This document shows positions 35,573 through 44,864 of a DNA stretch of 64,000 nt, piece after piece. The translations under genes were made by a program, and so were the position numbers. The stretch's first letter is position 1, and the number at the start of each line of letters is the position of its first letter. The notes beneath the pieces are model-generated. The model saw only the letters and a list, made by a program, of their open reading frames with translations. It was not told where the DNA came from and searched no databases. The stretch comes from Rudaea sp. (GTDB lineage: Bacteria > Pseudomonadota > Gammaproteobacteria > Xanthomonadales > Rhodanobacteraceae). The stretch spans positions 52,948 to 116,947 of the forward strand of contig JARLJU010000340.1 of NCBI GenBank assembly GCA_031291055.1, read 5' to 3'.

Positions 35573-37306
35573 TCATTTGGCGGTGGCTTTCGTCCACGAG
35601 TCGCGCAGCGTCACTGTGCGATTGAATACCGGTTTGCCCGGCGCATGGTCGCGCGCGTCGGCGACAAAGTAACCCAGGCGTTCGAACTGGCAACTATCGC
35701 CGGCCTTAGCATTCGCGAGCGAGGCCTCCACATAGCCGCTGACAACGCGGCGCGAATCCGGATTCAGGTGATCGTGATAGGTCTTGCCGTCGCTGTCGTC
35801 GTCCGGATCTGGCACATTGAACAGACGGTCGTACAGGCGGATTTCCGCCGCCAGCGCATCGCGCGCGCTGACCCAATGAATCGTGCCCTTGACCTTGCGT
35901 TCGGCGCCCGGCGCCCCGTGGCGGGTATCGGTGTCCAGGGTGCAGCGCACTTCGGTCACATTTCCATTTGTATCTTTCAATACTTCTGTGCATTTGACGA
36001 TGCCGACGCCGCGCAAACGCACTTCGCCACCAGGAATGAGGCGGTGGAAGCCTTTCGGCGGCACTTCCATGAAGTCTTCGCGCTCGATCCACAGTGCGCG
36101 CGAAAAAGGCACCGCACGTGTGCCGAACGCCTCGTTTTTCGGGTGGTTGGGAAACGTCAGCGTTTCCGTGTGGCCCTCGGGCAGGTTGGTGAGCGTGAGC
36201 TTGAGCGGGTCGATCACGGCGAAGCGCCGCGCGGCGCTGGCATCGAGCGCATCGCGCACGCAGCCTTCGAGCACGCTGAATTCGATCGTCGAATTCTGCT
36301 TGGTGACGCCGGCCCGGTCCCAGAACGTCCGGATCGCCGCCGGCGGAAACCCGCGCCGGCGCACGCCGGACAGCGTCGGCATGCGCGGATCGTCCCAGCC
36401 TTCGACGAGGCCCTCGGTGACCAGCTCCATGAGCTTGCGCTTGCTCATCACAGTGTAGTCAAGATTCCCGCGCGCGAACTCGATCTGCTGCGGCGTACTC
36501 ACCGGCATGAACAGGCCTGCGTCGATCACGGGCCGGACAAGTTCCGGATGATTGGGCAGGTCGACCCGCTGCAGGCACCAGTCGTAGAGCGGCCGATGGT
36601 CCTCGAATTCGAGCGTGCACAGCGAATGGGTGATGCCCTCGACCGCGTCGGAGATGGCGTGCGCATAGTCGTACATCGGATAGATCGGCCACGCATCGCC
36701 GGTGTTCTGGTGCGTCACCTTGCGGATGCGGTACAGGGTCGGATCGCGCAGGTTGATGTTGCCGCTGGCCATGTCGATTTTCGCGCGCAGGGTCTTGGCG
36801 CCGTCGGCGAATTCGCCCGCGCGCATGCGCCGGAACAGGTCGATATTCTCGTCCACCGAACGGTCCCGATACGGCGAATTGCGTCCGGGTTCGGTCAGCG
36901 TACCGCGGTACTCGCGGATCTCATCGGCGGAAAGATCGCAGACGAAGGCGTCGCCGTCGCGGATGAGTTTTTCCGCGCACAGATAGAACACGGAAAAGTA
37001 ATCCGAGGCATGGCGCAGCGCATCCCAGTCGAAACCCAGCCAGTGCACGTCGGCCTTGATCGCGTCGACATATTCCGGATCCTCGCGCGCCGGATTGGTG
37101 TCATCCAGACGCAGATGGCAGACACCGCCGAAATCAGCCGCAATGCCGAAGTTCAGGCAGATCGACTTGGCGTGGCCGAGGTGCAGGTAACCGTTCGGCT
37201 CCGGCGGAAAACGCGTGACGACGCGGCCCGCATGCTTGCCGGTGGCACGGTCGTCGACAACGATATGGCGGATGAAGTTGCTGTTGCTGGGTGCGGCTTC
37301 GGTCAT
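35573..37306 (-). CDS. glnS: Glutaminyl-tRNA synthetase
   Basis: Class I aminoacyl-tRNA synthetase of 577 residues that charges tRNA-Gln directly. [18 protein letters not shown] holds the HIGH motif, VMSKRKL is the KMSKS-type loop, and the catalytic core segments LRLDDTNP and [22 protein letters not shown] are typical. The C-terminal anticodon-binding beta-barrels follow ([23 protein letters not shown]). ATG 37306 ([12 protein letters not shown]) is preferred over a TTG seven codons upstream. GlnRS and the deaminase form a two-gene unit, divergent from the glycosyltransferase genes. Confidence 0.97.
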   Translation of the reverse strand: MTEAAPSNSNFIRHIVVDDRATGKHAGRVVTRFPPEPNGYLHLGHAKSICLNFGIAADFGGVCHLRLDDTNPAREDPEYVDAIKADVHWLGFDWDALRHASDYFSVFYLCAEKLIRDGDAFVCDLSADEIREYRGTLTEPGRNSPYRDRSVDENIDLFRRMRAGEFADGAKTLRAKIDMASGNINLRDPTLYRIRKVTHQNTGDAWPIYPMYDYAHAISDAVEGITHSLCTLEFEDHRPLYDWCLQRVDLPNHPELVRPVIDAGLFMPVSTPQQIEFARGNLDYTVMSKRKLMELVTEGLVEGWDDPRMPTLSGVRRRGFPPAAIRTFWDRAGVTKQNSTIEFSVLEGCVRDALDASAARRFAVIDPLKLTLTNLPEGHTETLTFPNHPKNEAFGTRAVPFSRALWIEREDFMEVPPKGFHRLIPGGEVRLRGVGIVKCTEVLKDTNGNVTEVRCTLDTDTRHGAPGAERKVKGTIHWVSARDALAAEIRLYDRLFNVPDPDDDSDGKTYHDHLNPDSRRVVSGYVEASLANAKAGDSCQFERLGYFVADARDHAPGKPVFNRTVTLRDSWTKATAK

Positions 37307-37564
37307 GGCGGGCAGCGGGAAAGGCAATATGCAAGTTTACCGGGGCAGCGAGGGAAAGCGAACATGTCAACCCGCCTGGCGGCATTTCGCACGAATCCCC
37401 GCAGCCCGAGCGCAGGACAATGCTTCGGCTTCGCTCGCTCCTCGAGCAGGTTCCGCGAACGGATGGAGTTCGATTCGGCCACGGTTCGCCGCTGCTTGGA
37501 GCGCGTCGCGCGGCATGGGACAATTCGCGCCTGCCACATCGGCTTCGCAAGCGGCGGTTGCATC

Positions 37565-38353
37565 ATGCTCCACGGGAAGAAGATCGCCGTCGTCATGCCT
37601 GCCTACCGTGCTGAGAAGACGCTGGAAGAGTGCTATCGCGCGATCCCGCACGACATCGTGGATACCGTTCTTCTGGTAGACGACGCCAGCGATGATGCGA
37701 CGCTGGCCGTGGCGCAGCGGCTGGGCATCCGCGCGCATCGGCATCCGCGCAACCGCGGGTACGGCGGCAATCAGAAAACCTGCTACATGCTGGCGCTGGA
37801 AGCCGGCGCGGACATCGTGGTGATGCTGCACCCGGATTACCAGTACGAGCCGCGATTGACCACGGCGATGGCGGCAATGATCGCGTCCGGCGTGTATGAC
37901 GTGGTGCTCGGGTCGCGCATCCTCGGCAACACGGCCCTGGCCGGCGGCATGCCGCGCTACAAGTATGTCGCCAATCGCCTGCTGACTTTCGTGCAGAACA
38001 TCCTGGTCGGGGTGAAGCTGTCCGAGTTCCACACCGGCTACCGCGCTTTCTCGCGACGCGTGCTGGAAACGCTGCCGCTGGCGGCAAATTCAGACGACTT
38101 CGTGTTCGACAACCAAATGCTGGTGCAGGCGCTGGCTTTCGATCTGCGCATCGGCGAGATTTCCTGTCCGACGAAGTATTTTCCCGAAGCCAGCCAGATC
38201 AGTTTCCGGCGCTCGGTCCGCTACGGATTCGGCGTGCTGCGCACCAGCGTGGTGTATCGTCTCTGGCGATGGAAACTGGCGCGTCCGCGCTTTCTTTCGG
38301 CGCAGCCACAATGGCGCTTGCCCGCCGCGCATGCCGCGGTTGTGGATCGTTGA
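37565..38353 (+). CDS. Family 2 glycosyltransferase (polyprenyl-phosphate sugar synthase-like)
   Basis: 262-residue GT-A enzyme starting at ATG 37565 ([19 protein letters not shown]). Donor-binding motifs are [12 protein letters not shown], the [13 protein letters not shown] loop and [11 protein letters not shown], where the usual DxD appears as HPD. This form is typical of bacterial GT2 proteins resembling dolichyl-phosphate mannose or glucose synthases. The C-terminal segments [19 protein letters not shown] (here [20 protein letters not shown]) and [12 protein letters not shown] fit the same group. The next gene, a polyprenyl-sugar-dependent membrane transferase, begins 2 bases after the stop; together they probably make and use a lipid-linked sugar. 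Confidence 0.88.
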   Translation: MLHGKKIAVVMPAYRAEKTLEECYRAIPHDIVDTVLLVDDASDDATLAVAQRLGIRAHRHPRNRGYGGNQKTCYMLALEAGADIVVMLHPDYQYEPRLTTAMAAMIASGVYDVVLGSRILGNTALAGGMPRYKYVANRLLTFVQNILVGVKLSEFHTGYRAFSRRVLETLPLAANSDDFVFDNQMLVQALAFDLRIGEISCPTKYFPEASQISFRRSVRYGFGVLRTSVVYRLWRWKLARPRFLSAQPQWRLPAAHAAVVDR

Positions 38354-38355
38354 GC

Positions 38356-40017
38356 ATGCTTCAACGCAGGCTGCGCAATGCCGACACGGCGTGGGTCGTG
38401 TTTCTCGCGCTGGCATTGGCGGTGGGAATATTCCTGCGCTGGTATCAGCTCGGGTCGCAGATCCTGCTCGACGACGAGTGGCACGCGATCGACAAGCTGC
38501 TCCACGCCGATGCGCGCGACATCGCCACCCATCTGGGCCTGGCTGACTACAGCATCCCGCTCACGCTGTACTACCGGTTCTTGTATCTGCACGGCGGTCT
38601 GAGCGAGTGGGGCATGCATCTGCCCATGCTGCTCGCCGGCGTCGGCCTGCTCGTCATCGCGCCGTGGCTGCTGCGCCGGCAGGCAGGGTTCGCGACGCTC
38701 GCGGTCTGGACTGCGCTGCTGGCGATTTCTCCGTTGCTCGTCTACCTGAGCCGCACGGCGCGGCCGTATGCGATCACCAATCTGCTGGTCTTCATCGCCG
38801 TCATCGCATTCCGCGAATGGTGGCGCGGGCGTGAGCATCGCTTGCGTTGGGCTGGCCTCTACGTCGTCAGCACGTTTCTCGCCGGCTGGCTGCATTTGAT
38901 CACGCTGCCGTTTACCCTGCTTCCCTTCGTGTTTTTCGGCGTCGCGGGGCTGCGCGATCTGGCCGGTTCCGGGCGCGCAGCGGCGTGGCAGGGAATCGGG
39001 CGGCTGTTTGTCCTCGGCGTTGTCGTGACGGCGCTGCTCGCCGCCGCGCTGCTGCCGTCCATGCTCAACGATTGGGGCGCGCTTGCGGCCAAGGCAGGCA
39101 GCGACGCGATCACGCTGGAGAGCGCATATCGCAGCCTGCTGATGGGTCTGGGTATTTCCAGCCCGTGGATTTGCATTGCAATGGTGCTTTCGCTCGCGGC
39201 GGGCGTGCGTACCTGGTGGCGGCGCGATGCGACCTTCGTGGCCTATGTCGCCTTGATCGTAACCGGCAGTGCGCTCGCCGTGGCACAGTCGCACCCCGCC
39301 TGGGTACAGCATCCCGGCACGTTTGCGCGCTATATGCAGCCAGCGGTTCCGTTCATGCTGCTTTTTGTCGCCGAAGGCTTTGCCGGTCTGGCCAAGCCAC
39401 TGACCGCGGTGCTGCAAGTGACACTCGCGCTGGCCTCGGTAGCCGTGTTGTTTGCAGCGGGGCCAATGCCGGCGTATCTGTACAACCCGAACCAGTTCAT
39501 GGGCCATCCCTGGTTCCAGTTCGATTACGATCCGGCGCACAACGCCTATCGCATCCAGCTGCCGGATGGCCCGATTCCGGAATTCTATCGGCGCCTGGCG
39601 GCGCTGCCGCCGCGCTCGCTGACCCTGGTCGAGGCACCCTGGTCGCTCGAAACCGACCACGATCCTCAGCCGCTTTACCAGAAGATCCACGGCCAATACG
39701 TGCGCATCGGTTTGCTCACGCCACTTTGCGCTGCACCTGCGTACGGGGAATATCCCGAAGCCGATACGGGCATGCGCCTGACCCGGTTCGTCCATCTGCC
39801 GGCGTTGCTGCGCGGCGACACGCATGACGCCGATTTTCTGGTAATGCACCTGAAGTCATGGCCGCCGACCTTGCCGGCAACCGCGGAATGGCCGGACCTG
39901 TCCACGTGTCTACCGCAGATCGAGCAGCATTTCGGCGCGCCGGTTTACCACGATGCGGAAATCGAAGTGTTTGCGCTGTCGGCGGCGGCACGCGCATTGT
40001 CCGCAGCGAAAAATTGA
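38356..40017 (+). CDS. GT-C glycosyltransferase of the ArnT/PMT (GT39-like) type
   Basis: 553-residue integral membrane protein from ATG 38356 with about ten helices. The first periplasmic loop carries the acidic motif LLDDEWHAID, equivalent to the DE/DD catalytic loop of ArnT and protein mannosyltransferases. YLSRTARPYAITNLL follows the third helix. A soluble periplasmic C-terminal domain (about residues 370-553) is unusual in length and includes several aromatic and acidic patches. It is translationally adjacent to the GT2 gene, which would supply the polyprenyl-phosphate sugar. The acceptor (lipid A, glycan or protein) cannot be predicted. Confidence 0.82.
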   Translation: MLQRRLRNADTAWVVFLALALAVGIFLRWYQLGSQILLDDEWHAIDKLLHADARDIATHLGLADYSIPLTLYYRFLYLHGGLSEWGMHLPMLLAGVGLLVIAPWLLRRQAGFATLAVWTALLAISPLLVYLSRTARPYAITNLLVFIAVIAFREWWRGREHRLRWAGLYVVSTFLAGWLHLITLPFTLLPFVFFGVAGLRDLAGSGRAAAWQGIGRLFVLGVVVTALLAAALLPSMLNDWGALAAKAGSDAITLESAYRSLLMGLGISSPWICIAMVLSLAAGVRTWWRRDATFVAYVALIVTGSALAVAQSHPAWVQHPGTFARYMQPAVPFMLLFVAEGFAGLAKPLTAVLQVTLALASVAVLFAAGPMPAYLYNPNQFMGHPWFQFDYDPAHNAYRIQLPDGPIPEFYRRLAALPPRSLTLVEAPWSLETDHDPQPLYQKIHGQYVRIGLLTPLCAAPAYGEYPEADTGMRLTRFVHLPALLRGDTHDADFLVMHLKSWPPTLPATAEWPDLSTCLPQIEQHFGAPVYHDAEIEVFALSAAARALSAAKN

Positions 40018-40104
40018 AGCGGGATTCCGGTCCCTGACCCGCATGCCGGCTTTACGCCTCCTGCCGTATGCAGTAGCGTTGACTCCAATCCAGTGGGGCA
40101 GCGC

Positions 40105-40371
40105 GTGAGAATCGTCTACGAAGCCGAAAACATCATCGACGCCAATCTGGTGAAGAATGCGCTGGAACACGAAGGCATCGTTGCGTTCGTCAGCGGCCAG
40201 TACCTGACCGGTGCCGCGGGCGAATTGCCACCGCTGGGCCTGGTCAAGGTGATGGTCGCGGAAGTCGACTGGCCGCGCGCGCGCCCGATCGCCGAGAGCA
40301 TCGATGCGGATCTGGCCGAACATCGCGCAGCGCCGGACCGCGATGACGACTGGCTGCCGGAACCCGTCTGA
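40105..40371 (+). CDS. DUF2007 family small protein
   Basis: 88 residues, a single ferredoxin-like alpha/beta domain. The pattern RIVYEAENIIDANLVKNALEHEGIVAFVSGQYL with the Gly-Glu-Leu-Pro (GELPP) turn and VKVMVAEVDWPRARPI matches DUF2007, sometimes called putative signal-transducing protein. I favour the GTG at 40105, which begins (M)RIVYEAEN; an in-frame GTG at 40093 adds four residues. Function unknown. It stands alone between the glycosyltransferase and GST genes. Confidence 0.8.
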   Translation: MRIVYEAENIIDANLVKNALEHEGIVAFVSGQYLTGAAGELPPLGLVKVMVAEVDWPRARPIAESIDADLAEHRAAPDRDDDWLPEPV

Positions 40372-40398
40372 ATAGTATACTTGTAGTCACAATCCGCC

Positions 40399-41061
40399 AT
40401 GCATAAAACCCTTACGCTGATCATCGGCAGCAAGAACTACTCTTCGTGGTCGTTGCGGCCATGGTTGCTGCTGCGCCAGTTCGGCGTCGATTTCGCGGAA
40501 ATCAAGCTGCCCCTGGACACGCCCGAATTCCATGCCCGCATCGGCGCCTATTCTCCGACCGGGCGCGTGCCCGTGCTGCACGACGGCGACCTGCGCGTAT
40601 GGGATTCGCTGGCGATCGCCGAATACGCGAACGAGCGTTTTCTGGAATGGCGCGGCTGGCCGGCGCAGGTGGAGGTCCGCGCAATGGCGCGCTCGGTCAG
40701 CGCCGAGATGCATTCCGGGTTCCCGGCGCTGCGCCGGGAATTGCCGATGAATTGCCGCAAGCGCGCGCGTGGACACGCGCCCGGCGCCGACGCCGCGGCG
40801 GATATCGCCCGGATCAAGACGATCTGGCGCGACGCGCGCAACGCCCGCGACGGTGCCGGCGACTTCATGTTCGGCCCGTTCGGCATCGCCGACGCGATGT
40901 TCGCGCCGGTGGTGCTGCGCTTCGTCAGCTACGATGTGGCGCTGGATGCTTTCGAACGACGCTATGTCGAGTCGGTCATGGCGCTGCCGGCATTGCGCGA
41001 ATGGTTGGCCGATGCGGCCACCGAACCGCTGTCGCCCGAGCACGAGCGGCTGACGCCGTGA
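40399..41061 (+). CDS. Glutathione S-transferase family protein
   Basis: 220 residues. An N-terminal thioredoxin-like domain has the SKNYSSWSLRPWLLLRQ start, where Ser/Tyr near residue 14-16 could activate glutathione. The cis-Pro segment GRVPVLHDGDLRVWDSLAIAEYANE contains the glutathione gamma-glutamyl contacts (D-S). An all-helical C-terminal domain follows. The sequence resembles the YfcF-like branch of bacterial GSTs. Substrate unknown. Confidence 0.88.
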   Translation: MHKTLTLIIGSKNYSSWSLRPWLLLRQFGVDFAEIKLPLDTPEFHARIGAYSPTGRVPVLHDGDLRVWDSLAIAEYANERFLEWRGWPAQVEVRAMARSVSAEMHSGFPALRRELPMNCRKRARGHAPGADAAADIARIKTIWRDARNARDGAGDFMFGPFGIADAMFAPVVLRFVSYDVALDAFERRYVESVMALPALREWLADAATEPLSPEHERLTP

Positions 41062-41085
41062 TCGCTGCGCCGTGATCGTTGCTTC

Positions 41086-41988
41086 GTGACTGCCTCAGTT
41101 CCTCGCCGCGCACTGGTGCAGATGAGTGCCGGCGCCGCCCTCATCAGTACGACCAGCATCTTTGTGCGTTGGGCACATGTCGCACCGACGGTGTCGGCCT
41201 TCTACCGCATGCTGTTCGGCGGCGTCATGCTGCTGGTGCTGCTGCTCGTGCGGCGCGAATGGCGGCGCTTCGGCTTCCGCGATCTGGTCTGGCTGCTGCT
41301 TCCCGCGCTGGCGTTTGCCGCGGATCTGATCATCTGGCACCGCAGCATCCTCTACATCGGCCCTGGCTTGGCGACCCTGGTTGCGAATTTCCAGGTTTTC
41401 ATCATGGCCTTCGTAGGCGTGGTGTTCTATCGCGAACGTCTCGGCCCGCGCTTTGTGTTCGGTCTTGTCCTGGCTCTGGTTGGCCTGTGGCTGCTGGTGG
41501 GCGTGGACTGGAGTTCGTTCACACCGCAGTTCCGCATCGGCGTATATCTGGGCCTGCTCACGGGTGTGGCCTATTCGGTATATCTGCTCAGCCTGCGCCG
41601 CGTTCAATTGCGCCGCGTGCACCTGGATGCGACCCAGGTGCTGTGCCTGAACAGCCTGCTGTGCGTGCCGATGCTGGCGATTGCGGTCGGCATCGAGGGC
41701 GGCAGCTATGCGATACCGGATACACAGTCGTGGCTGGCCCTGCTTGGTCTGGGGCTGTTCGGCCAGGTACTGGGCTGGGTGCTGATCGTGCGCGCGATGC
41801 CGCAGCTGCCGGCATCGCTGGTCGGTTTGCTGCTGCTGCTGCAGCCAGCGCTTTCATTCGTGCTCGATGTGATCCTGTTTGCGCGCCCGACCAGCGGTCT
41901 GGACTGGATTGGCCTGACGCTTTCCCTGCTCGGCATTTTTGTCGGCTCGGTGCGGGCACGCCCATCCGCGGCCGCTGAATCCGCATGA
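41086..41988 (+). CDS. EamA/DMT family transporter
   Basis: 300 residues with ten hydrophobic helices arranged as two five-helix EamA repeats (first about 10-140, second about 152-290). A GTG start at 41086 is the first usable codon after the GST stop. The stop overlaps the apt ATG (ATGA), so the two are translationally coupled. Members export amino acids, nucleobases or other metabolites; coupling to a purine salvage gene raises the possibility of a purine-related substrate, but that is inference. Confidence 0.85.
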   Translation: MTASVPRRALVQMSAGAALISTTSIFVRWAHVAPTVSAFYRMLFGGVMLLVLLLVRREWRRFGFRDLVWLLLPALAFAADLIIWHRSILYIGPGLATLVANFQVFIMAFVGVVFYRERLGPRFVFGLVLALVGLWLLVGVDWSSFTPQFRIGVYLGLLTGVAYSVYLLSLRRVQLRRVHLDATQVLCLNSLLCVPMLAIAVGIEGGSYAIPDTQSWLALLGLGLFGQVLGWVLIVRAMPQLPASLVGLLLLLQPALSFVLDVILFARPTSGLDWIGLTLSLLGIFVGSVRARPSAAAESA

Positions 41989-42515
41989 AAGCCGCTGCAA
42001 TCGATCTTGCTGCGTACGTGCGCGAGGTGCCGGATTTTCCGCTGCCGGGCATCGTGTTCAGGGACATCACGCCCTTGCTTGCCGATGCCCGCGCACTGAG
42101 CGCATGCATCGACGCGCTGGCGGAGCCGTTCCGTGACCGGCGCATCGATATGGTGTGTGCGATCGAGTCACGCGGATTCATCTTCGGCGCGGCACTGGCT
42201 CGCGATCTCGGGGCCGGCTTCGTGCCGATCCGCAAGCCGCGCAAGCTTCCGGCGCGGACCATCGGCATCGACTACGCGCTCGAATACGGCAGTGATCGCC
42301 TCGAAATGCATGTCGACGCCCTGTGCGCCGGCTCGCGCGTGCTGCTGGTCGACGATGTCGTCGCCACCGGCGGAACCCTGCTGGCGTCGCGTGCCCTGAT
42401 CGCGCAGCTTGGCGCGGAACTGGTGGCCGCGGCAGTCGTGATCGAGCTTGAATTTCTGGGCGCGCGCACGCGCTGGCCTGCGGATGTGCCGCTGCATGCG
42501 CTGATCCGATACTGA
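41985..42515 (+). CDS. apt: Adenine phosphoribosyltransferase
   Basis: 176-residue type I phosphoribosyltransferase converting adenine and PRPP to AMP. Family landmarks are VPDFPLPGIVFRDITPLL at the N-terminus, AIESRGFIFGAALA, IRKPRKLPA and the PRPP-binding signature VLLVDDVVATGGTL. It is coupled to the DMT transporter upstream. The metX promoter region begins 24 bases after its stop. Confidence 0.96.
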   Translation: MKAAAIDLAAYVREVPDFPLPGIVFRDITPLLADARALSACIDALAEPFRDRRIDMVCAIESRGFIFGAALARDLGAGFVPIRKPRKLPARTIGIDYALEYGSDRLEMHVDALCAGSRVLLVDDVVATGGTLLASRALIAQLGAELVAAAVVIELEFLGARTRWPADVPLHALIRY

Positions 42516-42539
42516 ATCTCCTTTCAGATTGGATAAAAT

Positions 42540-42584
42540 AGACGTCTATACGTCTTGACATCCAAATTTACATGCCCGTATCAT
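42540..42584 (+). promoter_or_regulatory. metX promoter with an overlapping inverted-repeat operator
   Basis: A sigma70-type promoter TTGACA (42555-42560), 18-base spacer, TATCAT (42579-42584), predicting a start near 42591. A perfect inverted repeat AGACGT-CTAT-ACGTCT (42540-42555) abuts and overlaps the -35 box and is bracketed by GGAT and ATCC. Read as 8-mers, it begins AGACGTCT-ATACGTCT-TGACATCC, close to tandem met boxes (consensus AGACGTCT). It could be a site for MetJ, or for an ArsR-type methionine regulator that binds palindromes. The leader is too short for a SAM riboswitch. Confidence 0.7.
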
Positions 42585-42612
42585 CTGCCCTCGGCAACCC
42601 GGGTGGATGAAC

Positions 42613-43629
42613 ATGAGCGCGAGTCGGCAGGTTGAATCACGGCACACAACAGCGGGCGACAGCCTATGCGAATGGCGCGAAGGCGTGCTGGCGCTGCCCG
42701 ATCCGTTCGTGCTCGAATCCGGCGCAGTCCTGCGCGGTGCGCGCCTGGCCTGGCAGTGCGCCGGCCCGGCGCAGGCACCGCTGGTGATTGTCCTCGGCGG
42801 CATATCGGCACACCGGCGTTGTTGCGCCGCCGATGGTCGCGGCTGGTGGGAAAGCCAGTGCGGGCCGGGGCGGGCGCTGGACACGGCCAACTATCGCCTG
42901 CTCGGCGTGGACTGGCTGGGTGGCGTCGACGCCTCGACCGGGCCGGGCTCCGGCACGGCCGGCGGCGACCGGGATTTTCCCGCGATCGCCACTTCCGATC
43001 AGGCGCGCGCGCTGCTGTTGCTGCTCAATCGCCTGAGCGTGCGCCGCGTGCATCTGCTCGTCGGCGCGTCCTACGGCGGTGCCGTATCGCAGCAGCTGGC
43101 AGCGCTCCTCGGAGACCGCTTGCGCCGGCTGGTGCTGCTCAGTGCCGCGCATCGTGCCTCGCAGTTCGGTCTTGCCCTGCGCCATGTCCAGCGCGCGATC
43201 CTCGACCTCGGCGGCAATACGCGCGAGGCGCTGGCCCTGGCACGGTCGCTCGCCGTACTGGGTTATCGCACGCCCCAGGGCATCGAGGCGCGCTTCAGCG
43301 ATGGTGCCGGTGCGGACGGAGTGCTCGGCTGGCTTGCGCATCATGGCGACAGCTTCGCGCAGCGGTTCGAACCGGCGGCCTACCGATGCTTGGGCGCATC
43401 GCTCGACGCACATGCGCTGGATCCGGCCAGCATCCGCGTACCGACGACGCTGCTCAGTGTGCGCGAAGACCTGCTGGTGCCGCCGTCGCTACTGCAGGAA
43501 TACGCCGGGCGCGCCGGTGAGGCGTGCCGTCTTGTGGAGATTTCCTCGGCGTTCGGGCACGACGCTTTCCTCAAGGAGGAAGCAGCGGTCGCTGCCTTGC
43601 TGTCCGACTCGCTCAAGGCCGCGGCATGA
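42613..43629 (+). CDS. metX: Homoserine O-succinyltransferase, MetX fold
   Basis: 338-residue alpha/beta-hydrolase acyltransferase opening the methionine branch from homoserine. The nucleophile elbow is GASYGG (Ser153), with Asp286 in VREDLLVPP and His316 in AFGHDAFLKE. The sequence is shorter and more divergent than acetyl-type MetX and resembles the xanthomonad MetX proteins that use succinyl-CoA; specificity is inferred from that and from the coupled metB. ATG 42613 is preferred over 42607 because the GGTGG site is then 6 bases away. The stop overlaps the next start (ATGA). Confidence 0.88.
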   Translation: MSASRQVESRHTTAGDSLCEWREGVLALPDPFVLESGAVLRGARLAWQCAGPAQAPLVIVLGGISAHRRCCAADGRGWWESQCGPGRALDTANYRLLGVDWLGGVDASTGPGSGTAGGDRDFPAIATSDQARALLLLLNRLSVRRVHLLVGASYGGAVSQQLAALLGDRLRRLVLLSAAHRASQFGLALRHVQRAILDLGGNTREALALARSLAVLGYRTPQGIEARFSDGAGADGVLGWLAHHGDSFAQRFEPAAYRCLGASLDAHALDPASIRVPTTLLSVREDLLVPPSLLQEYAGRAGEACRLVEISSAFGHDAFLKEEAAVAALLSDSLKAAA

Positions 43630-44852
43630 CGCGTCGCGCTGCCACGGTCGCCGCACGCGCTGGCGTCGACGCCGATGCCGCGCATGGCGCGGTCATGCCG
43701 CCGCTATATCTTTCCACAAATTACAGTTTTGCCGGGTTCGCGCGCAAACGCGCCTATGACTACACGCGTTCCGGCAATCCGACACGCGACGTGCTTGCCG
43801 GTGCGCTGGCCGAACTTGAAGGCGGCGCCGGCGGCGTGATCACTGCGTCCGGCATGGCGGTGATCACGCTGCTGACGGCACAACTGACGCCTGCGGACCT
43901 GCTGCTGGCGCCGCACGATTGTTACGGCGGCACGTATCGTTTGTTCAAGGCACAGGCGGCGCGCGGCCTGTACCGTGTCGATTTCGTGGATTTTGCGGAC
44001 ACGGCGGCGCTTGATGGAGCGCTGGCGAAGAAGCCGAAACTGGTGTGGATCGAGACGCCAAGCAATCCCTTGCTGCGCATCACCGACATCTTGGCTGTGG
44101 TGGGCCGCGCGCACAAAGTCGGTGCGCTGGTTGCCGTGGACAACACCTTTCTTTCGCCCGTGCTGCAGCAACCGCTGGCTCTGGGCGCCGATCTGGTCGT
44201 GCACTCGACGACGAAATATCTCAACGGTCATTCGGATGTCGTCGGCGGTGCCGTGGTCTGGAAGGACGCAGCGGTTGGCGAACAGCTCGCGTGGTGGTGC
44301 AATTGCCTGGGTCTGGCCGGTGCGCCGTTCGACAGCTATCTCACCCTGCGCGGACTGCGCACGCTGCAGCCGCGCCTGAGCCTGCACGAAGCGAACGCTG
44401 CGGCGGTGGCCGCCTGGCTGGATCAGCATCCGGCCGTGCGAAAAGTATACTTTCCCGGACTGGCATCACATCCCGGTCATGCGCTTGCACGGCGGCAGCA
44501 ACGCGGCTTCGGCGCGATGCTGAGTTTCGACCTGGCCGGCGGCGAGCGCGCCGTGGCGGCGTTTGTCGATGGCCTGCAATGCTTCACGTTGGCCGAATCG
44601 CTGGGTGGTGTGGAAAGCCTCGTTGCTCATCCGGCCACCATGACGCACGCCAGCATGGATGCGGCAGCGCGCCAGCGGGCTGGAATCGGCGACGGTCTGC
44701 TGCGCCTCTCGGTCGGCATCGAGGCGGTCGAGGATCTGCTTGCGGACCTCGATTGCGCTGTCGGTCGCGCAACGCGCGCAGTAAAGGTTCGCCCGCAAGT
44801 GGCCGCGCGCACTGCGCACGCCGCTGGGTCACCTTCTCTGACGCCAGCGTGA
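43626..44852 (+). CDS. metB: Cystathionine gamma-synthase / O-succinylhomoserine (thiol)-lyase
   Basis: PLP-dependent Cys/Met-metabolism enzyme of 408 residues, condensing O-succinylhomoserine with cysteine or sulfide. The Schiff-base lysine is Lys197 in VHSTTKYLNGHSDVVGG. Other landmarks are YDYTRSGNPTRDVL, the ASGMAVI segment near the phosphate site, VDNTFLSPVLQQPL, and SLGGVESLVAHPATMTHASM at the substrate end. The ATG overlaps the metX stop, so the two enzymes are made together under the regulated promoter at 42540. Confidence 0.92.
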   Translation: MTRRAATVAARAGVDADAAHGAVMPPLYLSTNYSFAGFARKRAYDYTRSGNPTRDVLAGALAELEGGAGGVITASGMAVITLLTAQLTPADLLLAPHDCYGGTYRLFKAQAARGLYRVDFVDFADTAALDGALAKKPKLVWIETPSNPLLRITDILAVVGRAHKVGALVAVDNTFLSPVLQQPLALGADLVVHSTTKYLNGHSDVVGGAVVWKDAAVGEQLAWWCNCLGLAGAPFDSYLTLRGLRTLQPRLSLHEANAAAVAAWLDQHPAVRKVYFPGLASHPGHALARRQQRGFGAMLSFDLAGGERAVAAFVDGLQCFTLAESLGGVESLVAHPATMTHASMDAAARQRAGIGDGLLRLSVGIEAVEDLLADLDCAVGRATRAVKVRPQVAARTAHAAGSPSLTPA

Positions 44853-44864
44853 ATCCGGCGTGGC

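Noticed and set aside
42516..42612. SAM riboswitch in front of metX
   Set aside because: The predicted leader is only about 22 bases; a promoter-operator arrangement explains the region better.
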